DNA of 64,000 nucleotides from Urophycis tenuis. Lineage: Eukaryota > Chordata > Actinopteri > Gadiformes > Phycidae. Shown piece by piece: positions 52,571 to 64,000 of this stretch. The stretch lies in NCBI GenBank assembly GCA_036785325.1, contig JAXIVH010000014.1:7898589-7962588 (forward strand), given 5' to 3'. Both the position numbers and the translations under genes were made by a program. The first letter of the stretch is position 1, and every line of letters begins with the position of its first letter. The notes below the pieces were generated by a model. The model made no database searches and was not told where the DNA came from. It saw only the letters and a list, made by a program, of their open reading frames with translations.

Positions 52571-54129
52571 ATGGCTCCAGTGTGAATTCAAGGGCGCAAA
52601 AAAGTCCAGTTTCTGCGTAAAACGCTTGCGCCTCAGGGTGTGTATGGGTGATTAAAATGACCTGTTCAACTGTCTTGGAGAAAGAAACACTGCGTGTGTG
52701 TCAATGATGCGCCTTGAGGGAAATCCGAGCCATGGGTCACTGTGGAGCCATGTGCAAATCTTGTCATGACAGCCGCGTTGTGTCGTTGTTATCCATGCGT
52801 TGTTTGGCGAGCAGCGCAATGGTGGAAAGATGATGTTTCCTTTCAGTGAGATACAACGTGTCTTAAGTATTCTGAAAGTTTGATCAGTAACGATGGATAT
52901 ATCCGAGGTGTCTGTTCGAAATGCTTGTTTTTAGTTTTTAGCGCTTAAAGATTAACATCTATGTGATATTAGGAAATACCTACACTGCGGTTTATTAATT
53001 CCAAAATAAGGATATTCTCGAAACATGGTTAGTTTGGTTTAATTATATAGTTATATGTGTGGATATTGAAAGGCGAACTTTATTATTTCTTTATTTTGAT
53101 GACATTTTATAGATTGATTACATCAAACGTATGGTCAATTGTTTTAAAGAACCAGATATGTAGTTCAGTACTGCACTCTAGTGGATATGTGAAGTAATGG
53201 CAGCTTACACCGTTAAACAATCTTTTTTTTTAAGTTTGTAGACGATGATTTATATCTAGGCCTATGCCATACCAGGTTTATGTATTCTTTAAAATATTGG
53301 TATAAAACATGCATATGCATATTTAATACATAGGTAGTTAGTTGCTTATTCTGAAAAAGCTACAAAAAGTAGTAGCATACACTGAATACGTATAAGATAG
53401 GAAAGTAATCCTTAAACGGTTGTAAATATGCACATGATCATACGAGGTTACAAGAGACAGTGTGAGATTGATGCCCTGGGCCAGCTTCTGAACTAGGACA
53501 CATAGACAGGTGTCTGGTGGTCACTGGGATATCCACTACACCTATCGTAACCTCACACCAGCCAAATCAAATGAAATTTACCAAATTGATCATATCATAT
53601 GTAATATATAGTCAATTAAATTCAGTATTTTGGATTCATGAGCAAGATTATTGTCGTACCTCGATAGGTGATGCCAGTGCTTTCGTATTGTGACCGCAGT
53701 TATTATAACATGACATGATAACATATGTATAAAGGTGTTGAAACCAGCTACTGCTGCAAATGCTCTTGGGCTGATCTGGACATGATGGGAAAACGAATGC
53801 AGCGACCTTGTCTATTGTGGGCCAAATCTTGTCCTTCATTTTCAGCCAAAGGAAGCAGTTTTGGCCAATAATCTCCTCCACATATGTCCACATTTGTAGA
53901 CACATCCGTTCCAGGCTGTCCCTGTGTTGTGTTGTTTGGTGTCCATGGGTGGAATGGAGCACAGGTCGCTTCAGTGTTCATTGTTCAGAAGGAGTGTGCT
54001 TCCTCAGTCAAACTGCTCTTCCTCCTTGTAGAATAGTTTAACTGTGGATATAAATAGCAGTGTGTCATACAGGATTTTCACTGTTTGTATAGCAACACCT
54101 CTGGAAATAGTAATACCAGCAGCGGGTAC

Positions 54130-54154
54130 AATCGCACACACACACACACGCACA

Positions 54155-54225
<71 letters not shown>

Positions 54226-54545
54226 TTATATACATATATACATAGACTTATAGCTAGATCGAGAGAGTGAGGTGGGCTATATTGCCCTCTGCTGGCCCTC
54301 TAGACATGTGGGGGTATTCAAATATTCACAAGTGAAAAAATCACATGTACTTTCCCCAATTGTGAAAATATACACGGGAACTGCAAGCACATGCGATTAT
54401 TTCACTTGTGAACATGATGAAACTGAAAACACAGAAAACAAAAACATGTTTTCATTTCACATGATTAATTTTCACGTGCATGGCTTTACTGTGTTCACAT
54501 GTGAAATATTCACACTCACCAGTTCATATGCAGGACAAACAACAT
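54130..54545. repeat. CA/CG microsatellite followed by a cluster of CACATG/TTCAC motifs
   Basis: 54136-54223 is (CA)n with a (CGCA)n core. At 54320-54545 many copies of ttcacatgtgaa-like half-palindromes recur (for example tcacatgtac, ttcacttgtgaac, ttcacatgatt, ttcacatgtgaaatattcac). The pattern looks like a diverged short-period repeat. Confidence 0.65.
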
Positions 54546-54832
54546 GAAAAACACATGTGTCCAACAACACCATGAGTTTTCAATTTCTGCTCTTCACATG
54601 TTGGGCTGATCATGTGACTTCTTCATGAGGGCCAGCACCAAAAAGTGCCTTTGAGTGGTATAGAATGCACCACTGGCTAAGTTAGAGTTGGCAGGATAAC
54701 TCTCCCAGCCAGTCACCAGCAACCTAATCCCACAGCCTCTGACGAAGGGATCCTCTGACTGTCCACAACAGTGGTTCTGAATGGCAGCAGATGGCCTCTG
54801 TCCTTGGTGCTGATAAGGCCACAGGGCTAACG

Positions 54833-54875
54833 CTATCCAGGGTTGCTGGGCATCCCCCCCAGCAACCCTGGATAG
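54833..54875. repeat. Perfect 18-bp hairpin
   Basis: ctatccagggttgctggg (54833-54850) and cccagcaaccctggatag (54858-54875) are exact reverse complements around the 7-base loop catcccc. No gene overlaps it. Confidence 0.85.
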
Positions 54876-56518
54876 AATGTAGGATAGAATATGGACTATT
54901 CTGCGTGCTATTATGCCCTCTACTGGTACGATTTCTAAAGTTTAATATGAAAGATGCTTTCCAATATGATTAACAGGCCAATTAAAATGTTATGCTTCTC
55001 CAGAGTTGGATGTTAAATTAAAACGATAATTGAATGCATTGTTAATGCACGGTAGCAGCAGGGGCATGTAGAAGATGGTATGGAGGCGTAGGAGGGATAG
55101 GACACAAAACATGCACATGAAAGACATTACGCAATAAAATGTTATGCAAGACACACACCACAACCGTCCAAGACTTCTAATCTATTACCATGAGAAACAC
55201 GGTACAAAAGATGAATAAATGTACATTTCTGATGACCGCAGGATTGTAAAAAATGTTTTATTAGTTCTGAGTACTTTTTTTTTTTAAACATCATTCTGAT
55301 TGTTGTAAGGATCAATCGATCGAGAAATCTTATTCAAGATTTGCCTGCCACATTGACAGGTAGGCTATATACTGGCAAAATAATGGACAAAAAAAACCAT
55401 AACGTTTTATTGACGCTTCAGCTGCCATGATCTTTTAAAACGAACCGCCTTCAATATTGAGTTCAACCACTAGCCATTGTTAGACTCTGGAGTTCAATGT
55501 GTTTAGTTTGAAGCAAGGCTTTCACTGCCAATGGTTACACGCAGTGTTATTTATTTTATGCAGTAATCTGATTTGGTTGAAGTAAGTGCCTTTTATTGGT
55601 ACAGACAAGCATATATAAATATATATATATATATAAAATCGCACGCACGCACACGCACCCCCCCCACCCACCCACCCCCACCCCCAACACAGGCAGAAGG
55701 AGATATCGAGATGGAGGGATTAAATGTGTTTCTTCTCAAATGACCAGTGAATGTAATTGGCCCAGACGACGCATCAGAACTGAAATCCATTGGACGAGTT
55801 TTTTTTCTCTCTCCATCATATTTTGGGAATACACCTCCTCCGATCATTCGATAGCGGTTTAAAGTGATTTTCCTATTTCCATTCGAAAAAAAAATATTTA
55901 GTGGATTTTATTTCCCTCGAAATATGTATTGGTGAATTTGTTGGAACAAATTGGGAACTTGGGTCCGTGTGTAGCCCTGTGACGCGAGACACATTGAATG
56001 TGTGGCCAACGAGGGAGCGGGAGCGTGCAGGTATTACAGGCGAAATGCGCAGCTCTCCAGACGTGCTTGTGTTGCGTGATGCTCCGCTTCTAGGTTACTA
56101 AAGGTGATCGCGGGGCCGTCTCCTCGCCGCTTAACGTTTGGAGACCTTCAGCAACACCACGACGCCACGAGATGAGCCTGGTGCAAATCTGTGCTGGACA
56201 CTGCTGCTGCTGCTGCTGCTGCGTTTGCTGAAATGCCGGAGTCAGCCGGAGGGGATGGCATCTCCTTAGCATATTGAAACGGGTTTGGGCGACTGCATGA
56301 ATCTATGCGACTTTTCTACTGCGCTATAACGTCTACTACACTCCAGGTGAAACCGGGCACACGTTTCGTTCCCACTCCAATTCATCCTGAATAGAACATT
56401 TGGCTTTCATGTCGATAACAGCGCGCATGCGTTGGTTTTGCAGTAATTGGACAACCCGTGACTAAGTTATATCGTTAATATTTTTCGCTGCGAGTCGTCT
56501 CCTGGATCAAAGTTAGTG

Positions 56519-57009
56519 ATGTGGACGACTCTAGACCGTGGACGTTGGGGGATCGGTTGTCTGTCTCTCGTTGTGGCCATGGTCTGCGGTGCTCAGAGGT
56601 AACCAAAAAAAAACCCACCAAAAAAATCGCATGACTGCATGATGTCCTTCAGAGAGGGCCTTTTTAGTCCGCAACTATTTTAATTTTTTATTCCATAGTT
56701 CTCATCCAATCTGCCTCCCCCCTCCTTAGCGCTAACGAGCCTAGCAACATGTCCTATGTGAAAGCCACTGTGGACAAACTGCTGAAGGGTTATGACATTC
56801 GTCTGAGGCCCGATTTTGGAGGTAAACGCGGGTTTTTTTGGCCATATGGACAACATACACGGATTATGATCATGCATACACGTTCAATTGCTTTTGCGTT
56901 TTAGTTGTAGCAACTGAATCCACTGTCGTCATATTCCCAAGGTGCTCCCGTGGACGTTGGCATGAGCATAGATATCGCCAGCATTGACATGGTGTCAGAA
57001 GTCAACATG
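56519..57009 (+). CDS. GABRB1: GABA-A receptor beta-1 subunit, first three exons only
   Basis: This is a Cys-loop chloride-channel subunit; beta subunits form the principal face of the GABA site. Exons: 56519-56598 (signal peptide, starting MWTTLDRG), 56730-56821 (SANEPSNMSYVKATVDKLLK, then GYDIRLRPDFG), and 56942-57009 (APVDVGMSIDIASIDMVSEV, then NM). Phases 2, 1 and 0 match GABA-A receptor genes, and the 92- and 68-bp exon sizes are typical of beta subunits. The start MWT and NEPSNMSYVK favour beta-1 over beta-2 and beta-3. The next exon (DYTLTMYFQQ region, ~221 bp) is not present up to 64000, so intron 3 exceeds 7 kb and the gene continues beyond the window. Confidence 0.93.
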
Positions 57010-57430
57010 GTAAGTTTACCTCATACCTCAATGCTTTTTTAGTGGAACATATGTGACGAGCGTGCATGTGGACAGGCTGATGAACACACGTGTCAGTATC
57101 TACCCCCCCCACCACCACCATCAACACTCACAGACTTTGGAATGTCCCTGCCCGTAGACATACGCTTGGTGCAATGTGTTTTTCTGAAACACACATTCGC
57201 CCGCCTTCCAACACCACAGACGGGAGATACGCAATGTGTCAAAGCAATTCGTATGCATCGAGCAGGCCTATCACAAGGCTAAAAGAGACGCAGAATGTGA
57301 CGAGGGGAGAAACAAAAGACAGGGGGAAAAAGACTGTATTTTTTGGTGTCCTAGATTTTCTCGTTAAAAATGACTTCTCAGCTATTCTGTCCATGCACAT
57401 GCACACCCTCGCACGCACGAGTATACACAT

Positions 57431-57471
<41 letters not shown>

Positions 57472-57706
57472 TGCTTGGCAAGCTATGCCGTACAGTTATT
57501 GCCGAGTGACAAGTGATGGAGGAAGAGGACAGGACACATGTTAGGACTGAAACAGTGTGCTACTTGTGAATGTTTGGCTTCCTTTTGCAGTATTTATATG
57601 ATGTTATCAGGTGGCTCATTGAACACGCCGTATGTGAACCCTAACACTGTTGCCACAGTGTATTTCATAACTCATAGAGCATGCAAATGCAGAATAGTAA
57701 AGTAGC

Positions 57707-57741
<35 letters not shown>

Positions 57742-57811
57742 GCGCACACAAACACACACACATACACACTTATATATACACGTGTGTGCACACACACATT
57801 CCCTCACTGCT

Positions 57812-57853
<42 letters not shown>

Positions 57854-60800
57854 ACATATATACACACGTGTGTGCACACACACATTCCCTCACTCATTCA
57901 CACACACATACACCCACACACGTCCACACACGCCCACACACAGACACAGACACGTTCTCAGTGCACATGTACAAGTGCCATGTCAGTCGGGTTGCTAATG
58001 GCCATCTGTGGATGTGTTAGTGAAAGGTGCATACATGGCAGAAACGACTGTGGATAATAAAATGCAGACTGAAATCTTTAGGACAGCTCCACATTGACAT
58101 ATTCAAGGGGACGTAACTTGGCTTCATGAGGATAATGTGTCCAACTCTTAGCAACAATGCTAGCTAAAGTATTCGTTCAGTGTGGTTGTGCGTGTGAGTT
58201 TTGTTCACGTTGCTTCACCTGCACCTGCAGTGAGGCTATTAACAAGAACCTTGTTCATGCTACATCCATGTAGGGCTATTAACAAGAACCTTGTTCATGC
58301 TACATCCATGTAGGGCTATTAACAAGAACCTTATTCATGCTACATCCATGTATACATAATCTGCAATCGAGAAACTGCATTTATCAACGTAGTATTTGCA
58401 AAAGCCAATGATATGTTTTCAGTGTGCACTCAAGCTATGAATTGTTCTTCTGTATCAACTGACTGACAAAAGCCCCAGAAGGAATCTGATTGGACGTTGT
58501 TATCCATGCCTGCTTGAAGAGTTCATTGATTTGACCTTGGTTTCCCTACGTTCTTTATAGTTTCCAAGTTTCAAGTCGATTGTCACATACTAGATAACAA
58601 CGTACATCGTTACCAGCAGTGAAATTCTTGTGAATTCAAAAAAATTAATACAGAATAAAGCAATAAAATAATTACAAACAAATCAAATAAGTGGCAAAAT
58701 AGTCAAATAAGTTGCAGAATAAAGTGGGTGAGGTAAGTGGATAGGAATAGTGAATAATGGACAATGGATTATGATTAGGGGTGAGGTTGGGGGGTGGGGG
58801 GCGGGGGGGGGAGGGTGCTGGGGAGGGGTGAGGGTGGAGGGTGGGGGTCCATTCATGTATGAATGTATGGTGTGTGTACAAGTGAGCTACAAAACAGTTT
58901 TTGATGGGAATACATTGTAATATGTGATATGAGAAATAACACTTTGGTGCTCAGTTTGCTGAACATGTGAACCGTCCTGGCATTGTCGAACAGATTATCT
59001 TTACTTTTCTTTAGGTGCCCACACAGACCCATCTCACGCAATTCTCCTTCTGGGTGAACTAAGCCCACAAAGTGACAACATGGGCATGGCCTTCGACAAA
59101 AAACAACAACATTTCAGCAGAAATGCAGAATGCTCAAAAGGTTAAATGTCCTTATTCCAACTTTAACCTTCACACAATTAAAAGAGCAAACCAGATCATT
59201 ATAACTTGCCTTCATTTCCCCTGTCTATGATAAAGCAAGTGTGTTGCATGGGTGTATACTTGAAGTGTGTGTTATTCTTACTGGTGTATGGGATGGTTGT
59301 GTCACTGTGTGTTGGCGTATTTCTGTGAGCAGGAAGCCCCATATAGGTGGACAAAGGGGTCTTCATTAAGCCTAACTGTATTTTACATGTGATTTAAAAC
59401 TAAGGGGTGTGTTTTACGTGCACTGCTGCACTTCTAGCACGAGCGTTCATTTGTGAATTTTATGTTGCCCTTGAATATTGTCGGCTGGAGTGATAAAGAT
59501 AATATATCTCCTGCTTGTTACAGAAATGTTCTGACTCGCCACAATCGCTCAGTGTTTTTATGCAGGATTTGTTTGCAATGTTTGCTACAGTTTTAAGTTA
59601 CAGGCATTCGTTACTTTAGGCTCAGAGTGAAAAGTTCCCACAAGTCATTTTGCACATCAACGTGCGCTATCCAGTCCCTTCATTGCACGCTGATCACAGA
59701 GTTGTGGGTTGACCATACCTGCATGCTTGTCAGGGTCTGGCTGTCTTGTCAGTCGCTGAGCAGATTACGGGGAGATTTCAGATCGTTGTCAGACGTGTAC
59801 AGTCTTGGACACCAGACAAGCTGTGCTGTCAGAAGGAAAGTTGCGAGCAACGCAACGTGAGACTTAAAGGAGAGCGGCAGCCGAGGTCTAGCTGTTCTTC
59901 TCCGGCTTCCCCTGGATAATAATGAGCTGTGGCAACGTTTCTGAACGGGTACAGGTGTTGTGTATGTACTGTAGCATTTGTCTGAATGTCAGGAACCGGC
60001 CATGTGTTATTCCAGGGAACACAGTCACGGTGTCGGCTCATGAACACAGACAGACCAATCACAGATATGATCAATTGGATAGAGTCAATTGGAAAAAAAA
60101 AAAAAAATCAGCTCGTTTTGTTTCCATTGTATTTACCAATGCATATCCCGCCTCATTTCAAGTTGCCATCAAAGTGCAAGGATGTCTTGGGAGTTCACAG
60201 ATGTACCAGCAATGCACACAGAGGCAAGATTTGACAAGATTGTTTTCAAAAAATGTTCTCTCTATGCATTACATTACATTATATATATATATACAGTATA
60301 TATATAATGTAATGCAATGTCGTTGTCTATAGATAGATATATAGACAGAGCGAGCGAGTGTGAATGTTTATGTGACATCTCCCTGCCTGACTCCTGAAGC
60401 GAGCCGTGCTGCAGCTGTAGCGTATGTGGACTGTTAGAAAAGGAGCGACGACCGGGGGAAGTCTGGCTCGAAGAACAGCGCAAGATTCATTTAAAGCGAG
60501 CTTCTCCATTTCAGCTCGACCGTTTGCTGTACATCTGGCCAAAGCTGTTTGCTGATTGCGTACAAAAAAAATCCCACGTGCAGCCTGTATAATTTTAAAT
60601 TAATTCAACTGGTAGACGTTTAATTCGTTTTCATCTAAGTGCCATTTTGATTTAGATTTTTCTGGATATGATATGACGGCGAGCATTTTGTTGCTGATCC
60701 GAGTCCAGCCATGGCCCAACTTAGGGGGCTTTTAACAACTTGGATTTCCGGACGTTAGCAAGTCCACTCCAGAGCCATTATGCAGGAGGTTAATGGACTT

Positions 60801-62739
60801 CCATCCAATTATGTGGATAATCATTGCATTCCATCGAATGGAGACGGAATGCCTCAGTCGACCTGTCTCTGCCGGGCAGTGTCAGGGGGTGAAACATGAG
60901 GCCTCGGTCCGGGGGTTGCTTCGGGCCTAACGTTTAATGTGATCAGCCTCCTCCGACTGGAGCGGGTCTTTGTAGCGGTCTGACTTGTCGAAAACCATCA
61001 AAGAAGAAAAGAGACTCTAGCTTTTTGTTTTCCGTCACATCCATCACATCTCCTTATCCCAGTCTTGCTTACTCCTCCTTCTGCGCGCGAGTGCATGCAG
61101 ATGGGTTGTCATGGAAACGTGGGGATACAGTGAGAGGTCTTATTGCGTATGGTGGCTGTTTTGCTGATGTGTGGTAATTTGTGTGTTGAGTTGTCCACTG
61201 AGGGTGTTATTTCCACTCATTAGCTGTTGTTTTTACAGAAGCTTCATATAAGTAAATATGTCATTTATTATTATATTCTATATTGTTATTTCAGAGTATC
61301 TCCAACCTTGTTGGGATTTGGGAGGCACTGGAGATGCCAGTGGGCTGTTTGAGACTAAATGCTGGACTCACAATTACAACTATATTTATATGCCCCTTAA
61401 ATCAAAATATAACCTAAGAAAAGTGTAGGTATAAGAAAAATAACATGCCTAAACATCCCCAGTTTAAGTGCAGTATATGTCTTTGACATTCCTATTGTGC
61501 TAATGCCTGCTCACGAACGAAAGCAATGCACTATGGGTAAATGTAAAAAAAACACTTTTTTCTTTCGCATCAAAAGTCATACTAGTGTTTACAGCAGCGC
61601 CAGTCCGTCAGCGCTGTTTTGGAACGGTCCTCTCCTCGTTGCAGTCCATGCCTTTTTCTTCCCACAGGCCCAGCTGGCCGCCCCTGTCTGGGTCATGTCA
61701 CCATCATGAGTCAGCATCCTTAAAACCCTGCGTTTTGATGCGTTTTCCCCCCCAGCCACTGCACAATGTGTTGCCCATGGATGCCGCCATAACCTAATGG
61801 CTTGCCTTGGCGTGGACCTAGGACAGTCCCTGAACAGAACGGACCACAGCTGCAAAGCCAGTGACTGCTTTTGGGAAGCGGTCCTGCAGGGACAACAAGG
61901 TGGTGACCCGGGTGACTCAGTGACCTGCTCCGTGCTGCTCTGTCTAGAGTTGGAACGAGTACCGGCTCTCTTACTCAAACATATAGCAAGTCCTAATTAA
62001 GCAGCCTAATTGAGATTTATATGTGAAAGGTGCTGATTGTATTCAATATGTGGAAGTATACAATTTAAAACAAAATCAGTATTAACACATTTGGAAAAAT
62101 ATGTTTAAAAGAAGAATGCAGTGTAACTATTTAGTAGTCTTTCAGTGCACGATAGTCCTGACCCCATATAATTGCTACCTAGCTTTCTACTTTGGCTGTG
62201 TGTGTACCATTTTTTTGCCCATTTTAATGGGCTGCCCATGAGTTATATATATGACACCATTTTAATCTTGGATAATTGCCCCAACTCAATCTTGGATAAT
62301 TGTTTGGTGTCCAATCTCTGTTGTCCAATCTCTGTCTGTAGATTATACAGTGGTTATGTCCTTTAATAAGGTGGAACAGGAATTTTATGATGATTGGACA
62401 AATTGCAAAATATGGATATGACAAAGGGGTATGGACAATCATACCAAATCATACCTTTGTGGCCTCATGTCACACACCTCCCGACCTTATTTAAAAATAT
62501 TAAATAAATCAGAAACAAAAATGTCTCTTCCAAACATATCTACCTAATAGGTTCATACAACTCTGTTTGTTTAAAGAAGGAGTATATGAATTTGCCAGAT
62601 TTACCAATTTTGTTAGATTTGGTTGTCTTACTCAACATTGCATAATGATAAATAATGCATGTTAATGGGCCATAAGAGGATTGTTTTTTTCTTTTCCCAA
62701 GTGACAAGAATGATTTGTATTCTTTTAATGACATCTGCA
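57010..62739 (+). other. GABRB1 intron 3, no exon seen
   Basis: No conserved receptor exon was found. It contains (CA)n at about 57431-57470, a long interrupted CA region at about 57709-57950, a G-rich stretch at 58785-58850, and an AT palindrome at about 60272-60314. Open frames here show no family resemblance. Confidence 0.7.
58234..58352. repeat. Three tandem copies of a 40-bp unit
   Basis: The unit starts ggctattaacaagaacctt and recurs at 58234, 58274 and 58314, with one substitution (ttgttc to ttattc) in the third copy. Confidence 0.92.
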
Positions 62740-64000
62740 GCCTGCGTGTTCGAGACCAATCATGTACAAAGAGTCAATGAGCGACAGCACCAACCATGTC
62801 TGTGATAAAATAGCCATTGAACTGGCTGGCATTACTCTACATTTGGCAGAGAGAGCAAGGCAAGAAAATGCCACTTTTTCACCAAGTTTGTAAGGAACCA
62901 GAGATTTGAGCCTAGACAGTCAGAAAGAAGTGCAATGCAAATCACAAACTCCAACAACTGTGGCGGCAGACCAGTACATGGTCAACAGTGTCACCCATGT
63001 AAGAATTGGAGCCAGTACAAGCCATCTTAAAAAACCAAGCAGCAGTATTCTAGGACACAGAAAATGTGTCAATCAAGTTGAACCAGAACAAGCCACAAGT
63101 GAAACTGACGAATCACTTAGCATAAAACTGGAAAATTGGCACAATAGATTGTAATGCAAAAGAGAAAAAGAGAAGCTACAGGAGCAACATGTGATGTTGT
63201 ACCATAGGAAGTACATAAAAGTGAAACACTTACACAAGACAAACTAAATCAGTCACATAAATCAGATGGACACTGCCGGATCAGTCGTCCTGCCATGTCA
63301 GGTAATGTGGCAGGTTCAGCTCCTGCTGGGCTTACCAGCAAGCCTAAGCATAGGACTAGTAACACTGAACATGGAAGTCCACCAACAAAATGTGAACTAC
63401 GACGCTGTCCTGCCCTACCAGAACCCCACCAAAGTATGTGGATCTCCTCAAGACTGAGCTCAGTGAGCTACCGGTAGACTCTGAGACCGGCGCACTCATT
63501 ACTCGGCACACTCATTACTCGGCACACTCATTACTCGGCACACTCATTCCTGTTTGCAAGTCATCAGAGTGGGGGTCATGAAGACAAAGATGTCCCAGAA
63601 GTCAACCATCTCTCGGCGTGGTCCACTACCTTGGGAAGTCTATCCCAAGCTTCAGCTCTCACATGAGGACACGCGTGGTGTTGATTGAAGCACCGCCAGG
63701 ACCCAGAGGCGCAGTCAGGCAGAGCAGTTGCCTACGAACCTAAACCTGAACACCTGAACGCAAACCATCCACATGCTAGAATTTCAATGAGTACATCTAC
63801 GGTAAGCCAGTCACCATAGTAACCGACCACCAACCCCTCACTGGCAGGATACAGACCCACGCCTCGCCAGTGTGACAGACAGCATGTGACTCCGCCGCTG
63901 CAGAAGCGTGACCGTACCTGGAACAGCACCCTGTCACACGCTCCGGGAACACACACCCTTCAGAAAACAGACGAGGGCAACAGCAACGTGATGCCAATTT
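62740..64000 (+). mobile_element. Degraded gypsy-type LTR element (RNase H region recognisable)
   Basis: At 63783-63839 the plus strand reads FNEYIYGKPVTIVTDHQPL, the RNase H start of Ty3/gypsy elements (a Y-G-..V-.TDH-.PL pattern). The following bases are frameshifted. Upstream, 62906-63154 is an 82-codon open frame and 63428-63470 reads YVDLLKTELSELPVDSE; these may be gag/protease or linker remnants, but I do not recognise them. It lies in GABRB1 intron 3 and probably continues past the window edge. Confidence 0.6.
63489..63548. repeat. 16-bp tandem repeat, 3.75 copies
   Basis: ggcacactcattactc is repeated at 63489 (with one change), 63505, 63521 and 63537 (partial). It lies inside the degraded LTR element. 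Confidence 0.93.

Larger units (their letters stand above)
50796..56518. promoter_or_regulatory. Divergent spacer between GABRA2 and GABRB1
   Basis: These 5.7 kb separate the two start codons and must hold both promoters and 5' UTRs. The stretches at about 52020-52150 and 55960-56560 are richer in CpG than their surroundings and are the best promoter candidates. The first contains a repeated gagcgg/cttcagcctggg motif. No other gene was recognised. An open frame of 77 codons at 53748-53981 (minus) starts with ATG but has no family I know. Confidence 0.45.

Noticed and set aside
57010..64000. Fourth GABRB1 exon
   Set aside because: No sequence resembling the DYTLTMYFQQ exon was found in any frame to the end of the window.

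Overview
The window is 64 kb of vertebrate nuclear DNA, almost certainly from a ray-finned (teleost) fish. The evidence is multi-exon genes with GT-AG introns, fish-type retroelement tails and tRNA-derived SINEs, many long CA/GA/CT microsatellites, and gene models close to 4q25 and 4p12 human genes but with shorter introns. I cannot name the species. One assembly gap of 200 N lies at 38673-38872.

Layout, left to right. 1-7.4 kb is transposon-rich: a hAT MITE with perfect 8-bp target duplications, two LINE insertions with perfect target duplications (14 bp and 27 bp), an internally deleted hAT element and two diverged L2-like LINE copies. 7.4-10.9 kb: FAM241A (minus, 2 exons), head to head with a LRIT3-like gene (plus, 11.4-13.9 kb) whose fibronectin/membrane part I cannot find. 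14-17.3 kb: SINE and a dead gypsy-type LTR element. 17.38-27.33 kb: complete ENPEP (aminopeptidase A; plus, 20 exons, 949 aa). 27.88-31.79 kb: complete RRH (peropsin; minus, 7 exons, 336 aa), with a ~0.4 kb tandem duplication that copies an exon end and its splice donor. 32.5-33.2 kb: a 30-bp minisatellite. 33.73-34.40 kb: a two-exon COX8 gene (minus, 70 aa). 35.27-38.12 kb: GNPDA2 (minus, five exons; first exon missing, perhaps in the gap). 41.57-50.80 kb: a complete GABA-A receptor alpha subunit, best GABRA2 (minus, 9 exons, 454 aa). 56.52 kb onward: the first three exons of GABRB1 (plus), which runs off the right edge.

How the genes relate: GABRA2 and GABRB1 encode subunits of the same pentameric chloride channel and are transcribed divergently from a 5.7-kb spacer. 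RRH and LRIT3 are both retinal genes that are neighbours in mammals. ENPEP is a type II membrane peptidase, COX8 a respiratory-chain subunit, and GNPDA2 a hexosamine-catabolism enzyme. The order joins genes that lie on 4q25 in human (FAM241A, LRIT3, ENPEP, RRH) to genes that lie on 4p12 (GNPDA2, GABRA2, GABRB1), with COX8 at the join.

Exon boundaries were placed by hand from splice consensus, reading-frame phase and recalled family sequence. In ENPEP, RRH, COX8, GABRA2 and FAM241A every exon phase closes and the predicted lengths are near the human proteins. I found no novel molecular system. The most unusual observations are the RRH exon-edge duplication, the shortened LRIT3, the compact GABA-A cluster, the 4q25/4p12 join, and several transposon insertions with intact boundaries.
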